Shown: in pieces, positions 15,983 to 25,127 of the stretch
Layout: the number at the start of each line of letters is the position of its first letter
Position numbering within the stretch: position 1 is the stretch's first letter
Assembly (NCBI GenBank): GCA_965216365.1
Contig: CBDCFT010000020.1
Coordinates: 124,001 to 188,000 of the forward strand
DNA: 64,000 nt
From: CBDCFT01 sp965216365
GTDB lineage: Bacteria > Pseudomonadota > Gammaproteobacteria > Arenicellales > CBDCFT01
Reading direction: 5' to 3'
The notes under the pieces: model-generated
Databases searched by the model: none
Told to the model about the DNA's origin: nothing
What the model saw: only the letters and a program-made list of their open reading frames with translations
Program-made: the position numbers and the translations under genes

Positions 15983-16299
15983 CTACTTCACGATTAGGCT
16001 GTTCTCCACATTAACGACACCGTCAACTGTACGAACTACGGATTCCACCTGTTCGCGTTGTTGTTCATTATCAACAAATCCGCTGATCTGTACCGTACCT
16101 TTGAACGTTTCCACACTGATATCTAATGACGCCAATCCTTCCTGTTTAAATAACACGGTTTTTACCTTTCCCGTTATTACTGAATCGTCGATATATTCTC
16201 CAGTGCTTTCTTGTTTGCTAGTTCCCGCACAGCCCGCAATTAGTGCGAATACACAAAAAACAAAACAATGTTGTTTCTAGTCTGGACAAATAAATTCAT
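15983..16299 (-). pseudogene. BON-domain lipoprotein gene with frameshift in signal peptide
   Basis: From the ATG at 16299, preceded by GGAG, the frame reads a lipoprotein signal start (MNLFVQTRNNIVLFF) and then stops. The rest, in another frame, continues CVFALIAGCAGTSKQ with a lipobox cysteine. It then has one BON domain: DDSVITGKVKTVLFKQEG, SVETFKGTVQISGFV, QVESVVRTVDGVVNVEN. Adding one A to the A6 run at 16255-16260 joins them into a 105-residue OsmY/BON-like lipoprotein. The gene heads the small-protein stress cassette. Whether the missing base is real or a read error cannot be told here. Confidence 0.8.
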
Positions 16300-16821
16300 T
16301 TTGCAATCTCCTAAATTAATTCACGATTAAACTTTGCCACTATTGGCTATATTTCTTGCAACCATTTTACGGCTTAGTTTCCGAATGTATACCTTACCTG
16401 ATCGTTGAATCAACCATGCAATCGAAACGTTTACGTCGAGTCTTTTCTTGGCGCTTCAATGTATGTTTTTCTAATCTCGATGAATAGTCTGAAATGTGTT
16501 CTGTACCCTGACTGCCGCCATCGCACGACTGAGCCTGCTTCCCCTATGATGAAAAAAGATATTCGCCAGAGTTTAAGTATCGCATTGATTGCTCGGCCGG
16601 ATCGTGATTACGCAGTAAAAGCCGAATCTAATGGATATGTTTTTAGGCGCAACATATTGTATCCTACGTAAAAGTAAAATGATTCGGATGCTATTTCCTA
16701 TCGGTATCACTACGAAAAATGAAAGTTATTCGAACTCAGTCAGCGTAACGCATTACGTCGAACCCGTTTCCTATTTAACAGTAGTAAAGTAACTTATCAA
16801 GCAAAGTCCAAGGCTCGTATG
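16300..16821. other. Intergenic stretch without supported gene
   Basis: About 520 bases. An 88-codon plus-strand frame (16405-16671) has no recognisable motif, no clear ribosome site and unusual composition, so I do not call it. The minus-strand promoter of the BON lipoprotein gene should lie at its left end. Confidence 0.5.
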
Positions 16822-17829
16822 CTAGCTTATATGTAGTCGACTCTTTACTTCTTTTCCATTTTTAAATTCTATTTTTCGCCACGAACTATCGTTGTTTAAT
16901 GTTTGCCACCTGCGTTCTTCCTTGATGTAATTCCAATCTTTATCGTTCTGGTAAAAAATCTGGATTTCATTCGACTCCAAAATATTGAGTATCTCGTTGT
17001 CATGGTAATTGTATTCATCGTAGTCTGTAAGCGCTTTTTGCGCCATCTCCGAATACAATTCGTTGATGTCCAGGAGCAGTGTATTTACATCTTTGTTTAG
17101 ATCGGAAATCTTGAGTCCGATTCTCTTCGCTTCACGCGACGTAATTGGGTATCCGTGCGACGGATACTCCGAGTTCAAGTGTTTACTAATCCGATGACAC
17201 TCGTCGATACTCTCGATGTGATAAGACAATATTTCTTGGCAAATTTGTATCGAAAGCGAACTTGATCTATCTATAGCTCCAATCACTAAAGGGTGTATGT
17301 ATTTGAAAATATCGGAATAAGGATTGCCATGGTGCTGCTTTGAACTTGCGTTCCAAAGATTCACCAACCTGGAAAGCTCGTCCTGGCTAACACTAACACG
17401 TCGATTATCCGTCTCATCTATTGGCGAGAGGTCGTGGCGTAGTGACGAATCAATAGCAGTTAAGTGGGCCAACGGACCCATATGAATCTCATCCGCACCA
17501 AGGGCGACCATGGTTGCGGCCGACGCACATTCCAAAGGAATATATGCAACCAGTCCTTTGCAATATTCCCTAAGCAAATTCACTATTCTTAGAGCAGCCT
17601 CAACATCACCTCCAGATGACTTAATAAAGATACCAACATCTTGAGTAGGCCCAATAGCTTCTAAAATTTCGTAAAGTCCTACAACATCGTTGTGACATAC
17701 ACTTCCTCTATTTGATGTCCAATAACAAATAACTCTTCGCTTAGTTAATTGCGATATTTGATCCATAAGAGCTTGGGTTTGCTTAAACAGCAACGGCGGC
17801 TGTTTGATTTCTTTTTTCTTACTATTCAT
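16822..17829 (-). CDS. SDH/ClpP-fold serine protease-like protein
   Basis: A 335-residue protein related to the serine dehydrogenase proteinase (SDH_sah) family, with the ClpP/crotonase fold. The strand and oxyanion region DVGIFIKSSGGDVEAALRIV is near residue 65. The motif ECASAATMVALGADEIHMGP near 100-120 holds the candidate nucleophile Ser, and SREAKRIGLKISDL near 232 ends the domain. A C-terminal region rich in N, D, E and W (from about 260) has no known match. There is no signal peptide, so it is cytoplasmic. The gene is more AT-rich than its neighbours and stands alone. Substrate unknown. Confidence 0.75.
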   Translation of the reverse strand: MNSKKKEIKQPPLLFKQTQALMDQISQLTKRRVICYWTSNRGSVCHNDVVGLYEILEAIGPTQDVGIFIKSSGGDVEAALRIVNLLREYCKGLVAYIPLECASAATMVALGADEIHMGPLAHLTAIDSSLRHDLSPIDETDNRRVSVSQDELSRLVNLWNASSKQHHGNPYSDIFKYIHPLVIGAIDRSSSLSIQICQEILSYHIESIDECHRISKHLNSEYPSHGYPITSREAKRIGLKISDLNKDVNTLLLDINELYSEMAQKALTDYDEYNYHDNEILNILESNEIQIFYQNDKDWNYIKEERRWQTLNNDSSWRKIEFKNGKEVKSRLHIS

Positions 17830-17910
17830 AACTTCAACAGAATTTGTTTGTCCTACTACCCACTTAATTTCTACTCTTCGCCCGTAAAAGTTTTACGACA
17901 ACAATCACTC

Positions 17911-18264
17911 TTATTGGACAACTCCCGGCAGCGATTGAAGTGCTTTAAGAATGGCGTCTGTATCAAAGCTGTCGACTGTTTTCGAACCGATCAGTGTAAA
18001 CGGTACGGTCACACCACCTAATTGCTCAAACTCGGATTTGCCGCGCTCGGATTTTTCGACATCGTGCTCGGTGTATTTGATTCCTCTTGCATCGAAAAAC
18101 TCCATCACTTTTTTACAGTCTTTGCACCAGCCCGTGCTGAAAACAATGACCGTATCCGCTTTAATGCTCGAATAGTCGGTTTTATCCATCCAGCCGTCGA
18201 TCCTCGGCCAGAGCTGGATTAGCACAAGTCCCGCGACGACAACGATGAGGAGTAACGTTTTCAT
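17911..18264 (-). CDS. Membrane-anchored thioredoxin/glutaredoxin-like protein
   Basis: A 117-residue protein from the ATG at 18264. Residues 3-17 form one hydrophobic anchor (TLLLIVVVAGLVLIQLW) and the rest is a glutaredoxin-fold domain with the redox pair in STGWCKDCKKVMEFF. It has the cis-proline turn GGVTVPFTLIG and the closing helix. Orientation suggests the domain lies outside the cytoplasmic membrane, as a thiol-disulfide reductase, but the partner is unknown. An upstream in-frame ATG at 18333 would add 23 residues without conserved features. Confidence 0.8.
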   Translation of the reverse strand: MKTLLLIVVVAGLVLIQLWPRIDGWMDKTDYSSIKADTVIVFSTGWCKDCKKVMEFFDARGIKYTEHDVEKSERGKSEFEQLGGVTVPFTLIGSKTVDSFDTDAILKALQSLPGVVQ

Positions 18265-18619
18265 ATACTTAATGACTATATCTAAGCAGAGACAATCAAA
18301 CCAGCGCGGAACCGTCGATGCGGTCTCATTCATTCAATCGCTTACAAAAAATTACAATTTAATGGCTTATATACGCGTTGTTATCTTTTCAGACCATATG
18401 TAAATTGCATTAACTACTTCGCCACGAGGCGCGCCTCCTACAATTAGTTCTCAAAGCCACGACAGGTTATGAAAGCAGAGTCTCACCACAAATCGGTTTG
18501 GAGTGCGTTGGCATACCAAACTTTCGGGAGCAAGCCTGTCCCTACGAAGGCAGTGACTCACTCCTGCCCGAGCACAGATTGTGTAAAATCTTACAAAATA
18601 ATTTAAAAGAGCGCGCCCG

Positions 18620-20239
18620 ATGGATATATTCGATAAAAACTTGAGCCAAAATCCGGCGAACTATGTGCCGCTAAGCCCAGTGAGTTTTTTGCGGCGGGCA
18701 GCCGCTGTGGTGCCTGACAAGATCGCTGTCATACACGGCGAACGCCAATACACTTACCGGGAATTCTGGCAACGTACTCGACAACTTGCTTCGGCGCTTT
18801 CGCAACGCGGTATTGGCGTCGGCGATTGTGTATCCATCATGGGTAACAACACGCCCGAAATGCTGGAAGCGCATTACGCCGTGCCGATGCTGGGTGCGGT
18901 TTTGAACTCGCTCAATATTCGCCTGGATGCTAAAACCATCTCGTTTATTCTTGAACATGGCGAGTCAAAATTCCTTCTTACCGATCGCGAATTTTCCGAC
19001 ACGATAAAGGACAGCTTGTCGCAGTTGAATCACGACATTCCTGTCATCGATATCGACGATGAAATGGCGGAAAGCGGCGAATGTATCGGCGAGACCGATT
19101 ACGAATCATTTATTGAAAACAGCGATCCGAATTTCGATAGCGATCAACCTGCCAGCGAATGGCAGGCCTTGTCGCTGCTCTACACCTCCGGCACGACGGG
19201 CAATCCAAAAGGTTGCGTCTATCATCATCGTGGCGCCTATTTGAATGCTATCGGCAACATGATAACCATGGGTTTAACCAAAGACTCGCGTTACCTGTGG
19301 ACGTTGCCCATGTTTCATTGCGACGGTTGGACGTTTACCTGGGGCGTGACCGCGGCCATGGCAACTCATGTTTGTTTGCGCAAGGTCGACCCCACATTGA
19401 TTTATCCGCTGATTACAAAACACGATGTCACACACATGTGCGGGGCGCCGATTGTTTTAAATATGTTGGCTAATGCACCGGATAATATTAAAACCCAATT
19501 TGAACGCCGGGTTGAAATAGCCACTGGTGGTGCTGCACCGCCGTCGGCCGTTATCGAAGCAATGGAAACAAACGGATTTAACGTCACGCATTTGTACGGC
19601 CTGACCGAAACTTACGGCCCGGCGACCGTGTGCATACCACAAGACGACTGGCCAACACTCGCATTGGAAAAACGTTCCGCAAAAATGTCGCGCCAGGGCG
19701 TTCACTACTTAACGCTTGAAGGCGCCACAGTAAAAGACCCGGAGACATTGAACGATGTACCACACGACGGCGAAACAATGGGTGAACTCATGATTCGCGG
19801 TAATACCGTCATGAAAGGTTACTTAAAAAATGCCGATGCAACGGATGCTGCATTTGGTGGCGATTGGTTTCACAGTGGCGATCTGGCCGTGCAACATCCA
19901 GACGGTTATATCGAAGTAAAGGACCGCTCCAAGGACATTATCATTTCCGGTGGAGAAAACATTTCCAGCCTGGAAGTTGAAGAAACGCTTTACCGGCACC
20001 CGAAAGTTCTGGAAGCTGCGGTCGTTGCGAAACTCGATGAAAAATGGGGGGAAACACCATGCGCATTCGTGACGTTACACGAGAATGTGGATGCGAGCGT
20101 GGAGGAAATCGTTACATTCTGCCACGACAATATGGCACATTTTAAGGTTCCCAAGACGGTTATTTTCGGGCCGCTGCCAAAAACATCTACCGGTAAAATT
20201 CAAAAATTCGTACTGCGCGAACGCGCCAATAAGGCATAA
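18620..20239 (+). CDS. AMP-dependent acyl-CoA synthetase
   Basis: A 539-residue ANL-superfamily ligase that makes acyl-CoA from a carboxylic acid, ATP and CoA. The P-loop LLYTSGTTGNPKGCVYHH is near residue 187, the A5 motif HLYGLTETYGPATV near 330, and the domain hinge and A8 region DGYIEVKDRSKDIIISGGEN near 433. The catalytic lysine is in the final STGKIQKFVLRE. The sequence type resembles short- to medium-chain and methylmercaptopropionate-type CoA ligases of marine proteobacteria, but the substrate is not certain. A GNAT gene follows after 5 bases. Confidence 0.9.
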   Translation: MDIFDKNLSQNPANYVPLSPVSFLRRAAAVVPDKIAVIHGERQYTYREFWQRTRQLASALSQRGIGVGDCVSIMGNNTPEMLEAHYAVPMLGAVLNSLNIRLDAKTISFILEHGESKFLLTDREFSDTIKDSLSQLNHDIPVIDIDDEMAESGECIGETDYESFIENSDPNFDSDQPASEWQALSLLYTSGTTGNPKGCVYHHRGAYLNAIGNMITMGLTKDSRYLWTLPMFHCDGWTFTWGVTAAMATHVCLRKVDPTLIYPLITKHDVTHMCGAPIVLNMLANAPDNIKTQFERRVEIATGGAAPPSAVIEAMETNGFNVTHLYGLTETYGPATVCIPQDDWPTLALEKRSAKMSRQGVHYLTLEGATVKDPETLNDVPHDGETMGELMIRGNTVMKGYLKNADATDAAFGGDWFHSGDLAVQHPDGYIEVKDRSKDIIISGGENISSLEVEETLYRHPKVLEAAVVAKLDEKWGETPCAFVTLHENVDASVEEIVTFCHDNMAHFKVPKTVIFGPLPKTSTGKIQKFVLRERANKA

Positions 20240-20244
20240 GACCA

Positions 20245-20805
20245 ATGAACTCATTGGAAAAAATCGAGGTAATTACAACTTATCTTGAAATGACCCGGCC
20301 ACCTGCTGACAAAGAACAAAGACACCGGCTGGAAAACCTCGCCATCCTGCGCGCGCGTAATCCGACTATTTCGTTTTATCGTTATCTTTACAACACCGTC
20401 GGCGATAAATGTTTATGGTACGAACGCCGTTTGATATCCGATGAAGAATTGCTAAACATCATTCATCATGAAAAAGTTTCTATTTATGTTCTTTATGTCG
20501 ATGGCGTCCCGGCGGGTTACGCCGAATTCGACAGACGAATCGAAAACGATGTCGAGTTGGCGTATTTCGGATTGGTTCCTGAATTTATCGGACGAGGACT
20601 CGGCAGTTATTTACTTGACTGGAGTATACGCAAAGCATGGAGTTACGAGCCGCAGCGGGTTTGGGTGCACACCTGCACGCTCGATCATCCGCAGGCACTG
20701 CCCACTTATCAAAAACTCGGATTTACCCCGTATAAACGCGAGACCACTACTATCGATAACCCCCGGCTGGCACTGGTTAGTTCAACGCAAAGTAAATCAG
20801 AGTAG
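20245..20805 (+). CDS. GNAT-family N-acetyltransferase
   Basis: A 186-residue acetyltransferase. The acetyl-CoA pyrophosphate loop is LVPEFIGRGLGSYLLDWSIR near residues 110-129, preceded by the beta-4 strand VELAYFGL. The C-terminal strand has VWVHTCTLDHPQALPTYQKLGF, a common GNAT motif B. It follows the CoA ligase after 5 bases and is probably co-transcribed. A link such as acetylation control of the ligase lysine is known for some acyl-CoA synthetases but here is only inferred from position. Confidence 0.87.
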   Translation: MNSLEKIEVITTYLEMTRPPADKEQRHRLENLAILRARNPTISFYRYLYNTVGDKCLWYERRLISDEELLNIIHHEKVSIYVLYVDGVPAGYAEFDRRIENDVELAYFGLVPEFIGRGLGSYLLDWSIRKAWSYEPQRVWVHTCTLDHPQALPTYQKLGFTPYKRETTTIDNPRLALVSSTQSKSE

Positions 20806-20927
20806 ATCGGCTATCTGCTCTCAGCAATCAGAAAAAATATAACGAAGAACACTGACAGCCAATGTTTAGAACAGATCGTGGTGCGCAAACAGCCGCCCAA
20901 CTGACACAGCAAGATTCGATTGCCTTT

Positions 20928-22223
20928 TTACAACAAATCCCGTAACCGGTAATACGCCATGCCCAACACCAGGGCCGGTGTGCGCAACAGCGGGCCACCG
21001 GGAAAATCCTTATGCGGAATACGTGCAAACAAATCGAACCGCTCCGCGGTGCCGGCAATCGCCTCCGCCATTAACTTTCCAGCCAAACCAGTCAGCGCAA
21101 GACCGTGCCCTGAGAAGCCCTGGGCGAAATAAATATCTTTTTCCAGTCGTCCCCAGTGTGGCAATCGATTCATGGTAATACCAACATAACCGCCCCAGGT
21201 ATATTCGATTTCTACATCGTGCAATTGCGGATACACTTTTAGCATGTGTTTGCGCATGTACTCCGTTAGATTACCTGGTGCCACCGTCGAATAACTTACA
21301 GCGCCGCCGAACAACATGCGCTTGTCGGCGGACAGGCGAAAGTAGTCCAACACAAAATTGATGTCGCCTACCGAGGCGTCGTTGCGTATTAAATCCTGCG
21401 CACGCAACTCTTGCAGTTTTTCGGTTGCAATAATATAAGTCCCCGTTGGCATGATTGTGCCGCGCAGCGTTTTTTGCAGATTCCCGATATAAGCGTTGCA
21501 GCAATAGACCACGAACCGGCATTTGACCTGACCATGTTGCGCATGCACTACGTTGCGCGACCCACTCTCCACGCGGGTTACGCGCGTGGCTTCGAAAAAC
21601 TCAACACTCGCGTCCTGCGCCGCCCTGGCTAACCCCAGGGTATAATTCAACGGATGCAAATGCCCACCGTTCGGATCAAACAAACCACCGATGTAACGTT
21701 CACTGCCTACCATGTCGCGAACCTGACTGGTATTGAGCAACTGCAAGATATCGTAATCATAAGCCTTGCGTAATGCACGTTCATATTCCTGCAACTCTTG
21801 CACTTGACGTGGCTTAATCGCAGCCAACAGATGACCGCGTTTGAGATCACAATCGATCTGGTGCTTTTCTACGCGCTTGCGCACTTGTGCGACGGCCTCC
21901 AAGGATAAGTCCCATAACTGACGCGCCTGCTCGTCACCCATCAGCTTTTCAATACTATCCATTCCTGCGGCGAAACCCGCAATCATCTGCCCGCCATTGC
22001 GCCCGGATGCACCCCAAGCCACTCGCTCGGCTTCCAAAACGACCACCTTGTAACCGCGCTCAGCCAGATTCAACGCCGTCGAACAACCGGTCAATCCCGC
22101 ACCGATCACGCAAACATCCGCTTCGATTTCACCCTGCAAAGAAGGATGGTCAGGCTGCGCATGCGCACTCGCTGCGTAATAAGAATCAGCGTGGACGGAT
22201 TTATAATTCACGTTTTTTTCCAT
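20928..22223 (-). CDS. puuB: PuuB-like gamma-glutamylputrescine/amine oxidase (copy 1)
   Basis: A 431-residue DAO-family flavoprotein. The FAD site is CVIGAGLTGCSTALNLAERG at about 38-57, followed by the E of VVVLEAERVAWGASGRNGGQ. The HLHPLNY segment near 185 and GGYVGITMNRLPHWGR near 360, then FAQGFSGHG, are typical of PuuB/OrdL. The known reaction is oxidation of a gamma-glutamylated amine to the aldehyde with hydrogen peroxide release. It stands divergent from a PuuA-type ligase with a gap of only about 70 bases, which supports the pairing. The closest paralogue in the window is 31286-32596. Confidence 0.82.
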   Translation of the reverse strand: MEKNVNYKSVHADSYYAASAHAQPDHPSLQGEIEADVCVIGAGLTGCSTALNLAERGYKVVVLEAERVAWGASGRNGGQMIAGFAAGMDSIEKLMGDEQARQLWDLSLEAVAQVRKRVEKHQIDCDLKRGHLLAAIKPRQVQELQEYERALRKAYDYDILQLLNTSQVRDMVGSERYIGGLFDPNGGHLHPLNYTLGLARAAQDASVEFFEATRVTRVESGSRNVVHAQHGQVKCRFVVYCCNAYIGNLQKTLRGTIMPTGTYIIATEKLQELRAQDLIRNDASVGDINFVLDYFRLSADKRMLFGGAVSYSTVAPGNLTEYMRKHMLKVYPQLHDVEIEYTWGGYVGITMNRLPHWGRLEKDIYFAQGFSGHGLALTGLAGKLMAEAIAGTAERFDLFARIPHKDFPGGPLLRTPALVLGMAYYRLRDLL

Positions 22224-22294
22224 GTTTACGGCTTTACACCCTATGCCAAGACAAGTTAAAAGAATAGTTGCTACTTACGATAACGCGAGGTTTT

Positions 22295-23677
22295 GTGAAT
22301 AACAACAATTCGAATCGTCCAAAAACGGTGGTCGAACCCACCAAACAATCTATCCATGCCTGGCTGACGGAACACTATATCGACGAAATCGAAGCCATCA
22401 TTCCCGATATGACGGGTATCGCCCGTGGGAAAATAATACCGGCGCACAAATACAGCGAAGATATCGGTATGCGTTTGCCGGAAGGCATTTTTCTGCAAAC
22501 TGTCACCGGCGACTTCCCGAAAGATGAAAGCGCCATCAATCCGGCCGAGATCGACATGGTGTTGCGGCCTGACCCTAATTCCTGGCGTATGGTGCCCTGG
22601 ACGAAAGACCCGACGGCGTTGGTCATTCACGATTGTTTTTACGCCGACAATTCACCGGTCGATATTTCGCCGCGCTATGTACTTCGTCATATTCTGGACA
22701 TTTACGCGCAGCAGGGCTGGCAACCGGTCGTCGCACCGGAACTCGAATTTTATCTGGTCAAACCCAATACCGATTCGGACTATCCATTGGAACCGCCCAT
22801 TGGCCGTTCCGGTCGTGCGGAAGCCGGTCGCCAATCGTTCAGCATCGATGCAGTCAACGAATTCGACCCGTTGTTTGAAGATGTCTACGACTATTGCGAA
22901 GCACAACGCATTGGTATTGATACATTGATTCACGAGGCCGGCGCCGCACAAATGGAGGTCAATCTTCTGCATGGTGATCCGCTGGAGCTGGCGGATCAGG
23001 CATTTTTGTTCAAACGCGTTTTACGCGAATCCGCCCTGCGCCACCAAATGTATGCCACCTTTATGGGTAAACCTATGGAGAACGAGCCGGGAAGTTCCAT
23101 GCATATCCATCAAAGCGTTGTTGACGTAAAAACTGGAAAGAATATTTTCAGCCGGGAAGATGGCGAAGCCAGCGAATTGTTTTCCTGGCATATCGGCGGC
23201 TTGCAGAAATACCTGCCACAAGCGATGGCTTTGCTTGCACCTAACGTCAATTCCTACCGGCGTATTACCCGTTATTTGTCTGCGCCGATCAACGTTGAGT
23301 GGGGTTATGACAACCGTACTGCGGGTCTGCGTGTGCCATTGTCTTCGCCCCAGGCACGCCGGGTCGAAAACCGTGTGGCCGGTGCGGATGCAAATCCTTA
23401 TCTGGCGATTGCGGCCTCTCTAGCCTGCGGTTATCTCGGCATGATGGAAAAAATAGAGCCACGCGATCCAGTCAAAGAAAGCGCCTACAAAATGCCGTTC
23501 GAGTTACCGCGCAATCTGGAAAGGTCGCTGATAAACCTGATGGAGTGCGAACCATTGACAAGTTTGCTTGGCGAGCGTTTTGTGCGCACCTATAACGCCG
23601 TCAAGGAAAGCGAATACGAAGCGTTCCTGCACGTCATCAGTTCGTGGGAACGCGAACATCTTTTATTAAATGTCTAG
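22295..23677 (+). CDS. puuA: PuuA-like gamma-glutamyl-amine ligase (copy 1)
   Basis: A protein of about 460 residues of the glutamine synthetase family, PuuA branch, which joins the gamma-carboxyl of glutamate to an amine such as putrescine with ATP. Family marks: IPDMTGIARGKIIPA near the N-terminus, APELEFYLV with metal-binding Glu, EAGAAQMEVNLLHGDPL, SSMHIHQSV, NSYRRI and NRTAGLRVP. The adenylylation loop of true GlnA is absent. I prefer the GTG at 22295 over the in-frame TTG at 22268. An aminotransferase gene follows 26 bases later, then a decarboxylase. Confidence 0.87.
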   Translation: MNNNNSNRPKTVVEPTKQSIHAWLTEHYIDEIEAIIPDMTGIARGKIIPAHKYSEDIGMRLPEGIFLQTVTGDFPKDESAINPAEIDMVLRPDPNSWRMVPWTKDPTALVIHDCFYADNSPVDISPRYVLRHILDIYAQQGWQPVVAPELEFYLVKPNTDSDYPLEPPIGRSGRAEAGRQSFSIDAVNEFDPLFEDVYDYCEAQRIGIDTLIHEAGAAQMEVNLLHGDPLELADQAFLFKRVLRESALRHQMYATFMGKPMENEPGSSMHIHQSVVDVKTGKNIFSREDGEASELFSWHIGGLQKYLPQAMALLAPNVNSYRRITRYLSAPINVEWGYDNRTAGLRVPLSSPQARRVENRVAGADANPYLAIAASLACGYLGMMEKIEPRDPVKESAYKMPFELPRNLERSLINLMECEPLTSLLGERFVRTYNAVKESEYEAFLHVISSWEREHLLLNV

Positions 23678-23703
23678 AATTTTTACTGGCCGAATTACAA
23701 ATC

Positions 23704-25074
23704 ATGAACACAGCCACTGCAACATCTACCAAAGAACTGCAACAAATCGATCACGAGCATCACCTGCATCCGTTTACCGATCACAAAGCCTTGCATGACA
23801 AAGGCACGCGCGTAATCACCAAAGCCGAAGGGGTTTATATCTGGGATTCCGATGGCAATCGCATTCTGGACGGTATGGCCGGTTTGTGGTGCGTCAACGT
23901 GGGTTACGGTCGCAAAGACCTGGCTGAAGTCGCCAAACAGCAAATGGAAGAGCTACCCTACTACAACACGTTTTTTCAATCCGCCCACCCACCCGCGGTG
24001 GAACTGTCCAACCTGTTGGCGGAAATCACGCCCGAACATTTGAATCGTGTATTTTTTACCAACTCGGGTTCCGAATCCAACGACACCGTGGTGCGGCTGG
24101 TACGGCATTACTGGAGTGTTCTCGGGCAACCTGACAAACAAGTCATCATTAGCCGGCACAACGCATATCATGGCAGCAGTGTTGCCTCTGCAAGCCTCGG
24201 CGGCATGTCGGCCATGCATGAGCAAGGCGGATTACCGATTCCGAATATCGAACATATTATGCAACCTCATTGGTATGCGGATGGTGCAGGCATGTCGCCA
24301 AATGACTTCGGCATCAAAGCGGCGCAGGCGCTGGAAGAAAAAATCGAGGAACTCGGCGAAGAGCACGTCGCCGCGTTTATTGCCGAACCGATTCAAGGCG
24401 CTGGCGGTGTCATTGTTCCACCCGAAAGCTATTGGCCAAAAATAAAAAAGGTTTGCAAGCGCTATCAAATCCTGTTGGTAGCGGATGAAGTCATTTGCGG
24501 TTTTGGCCGCACCGGCAAATGGTTTGGCAGCGATTATTACGATCTGTCGCCGGATCTCATGCCGATTGCCAAAGGTCTGTCGTCGGGCTATCTGCCCATC
24601 GGTGGCGTGATGGTGTCGGATCGCATTGCCAATGTTTTAGTGGAAGAAGGCGGCGAATTCGCGCATGGATTTACTTACTCGGGACATCCCGTTTCGTGTG
24701 CCGTTGCGACTGCGAATATCAAGATTTTACGTGACGAAGGCATTGTCGAAAACGTCGAAAAAGAAACCGGACCTTACTTGCAAAAACGCTGGCACGAACT
24801 GGTGGACCACCCACTGGTCGGCGAAGCACGTGGTGTTGGCATGTTTGGCGCGCTGGAGTTGGTTAAAGACAAAGATAAACACGAGTTCTTCGAACCGAAA
24901 GGCGAAGTCGGCATCAAATGCCGCGAATTCGCCCTATCCAATGGCCTGGTCATGCGCGCAGTCGGCGATGCGATGATCATGTCGCCGCCACTCATTATGA
25001 CCAGAGAAAATATCGATGAGTTGGTGGACATCGCACGCCGCAGTCTTGATCAGACATTGGAGGTCATAGACTGA
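23704..25074 (+). CDS. Class III aminotransferase, putrescine/amine type
   Basis: A 456-residue PLP enzyme of the omega-amine:pyruvate / putrescine aminotransferase group (SpuC-like). Visible are GLWCVNVGYGRKDLAEVA near 60, FFTNSGSESNDTVVRLVRHYW with the cofactor phosphate loop, HNAYHGSS, the Asp of LLVADEVICGFGRTG and the Schiff-base lysine in PIAKGLSSGYLPIGGVM. It would move the amino group of a diamine, or of the aldehyde product partner, to pyruvate. It is co-oriented with the PuuA-like ligase and the decarboxylase. A second family member is at 46664. Confidence 0.88.
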   Translation: MNTATATSTKELQQIDHEHHLHPFTDHKALHDKGTRVITKAEGVYIWDSDGNRILDGMAGLWCVNVGYGRKDLAEVAKQQMEELPYYNTFFQSAHPPAVELSNLLAEITPEHLNRVFFTNSGSESNDTVVRLVRHYWSVLGQPDKQVIISRHNAYHGSSVASASLGGMSAMHEQGGLPIPNIEHIMQPHWYADGAGMSPNDFGIKAAQALEEKIEELGEEHVAAFIAEPIQGAGGVIVPPESYWPKIKKVCKRYQILLVADEVICGFGRTGKWFGSDYYDLSPDLMPIAKGLSSGYLPIGGVMVSDRIANVLVEEGGEFAHGFTYSGHPVSCAVATANIKILRDEGIVENVEKETGPYLQKRWHELVDHPLVGEARGVGMFGALELVKDKDKHEFFEPKGEVGIKCREFALSNGLVMRAVGDAMIMSPPLIMTRENIDELVDIARRSLDQTLEVID

Positions 25075-25127
25075 AACCGTTGTTAAAACGAGCAAGACAT
25101 CGTACGAACGCCTGACAAATTTCCACC

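Noticed and set aside
16405..16671. 88-codon plus-strand open frame
   Set aside because: Poor composition for a protein, no ribosome site and no motif; it is within a gap that looks non-coding.
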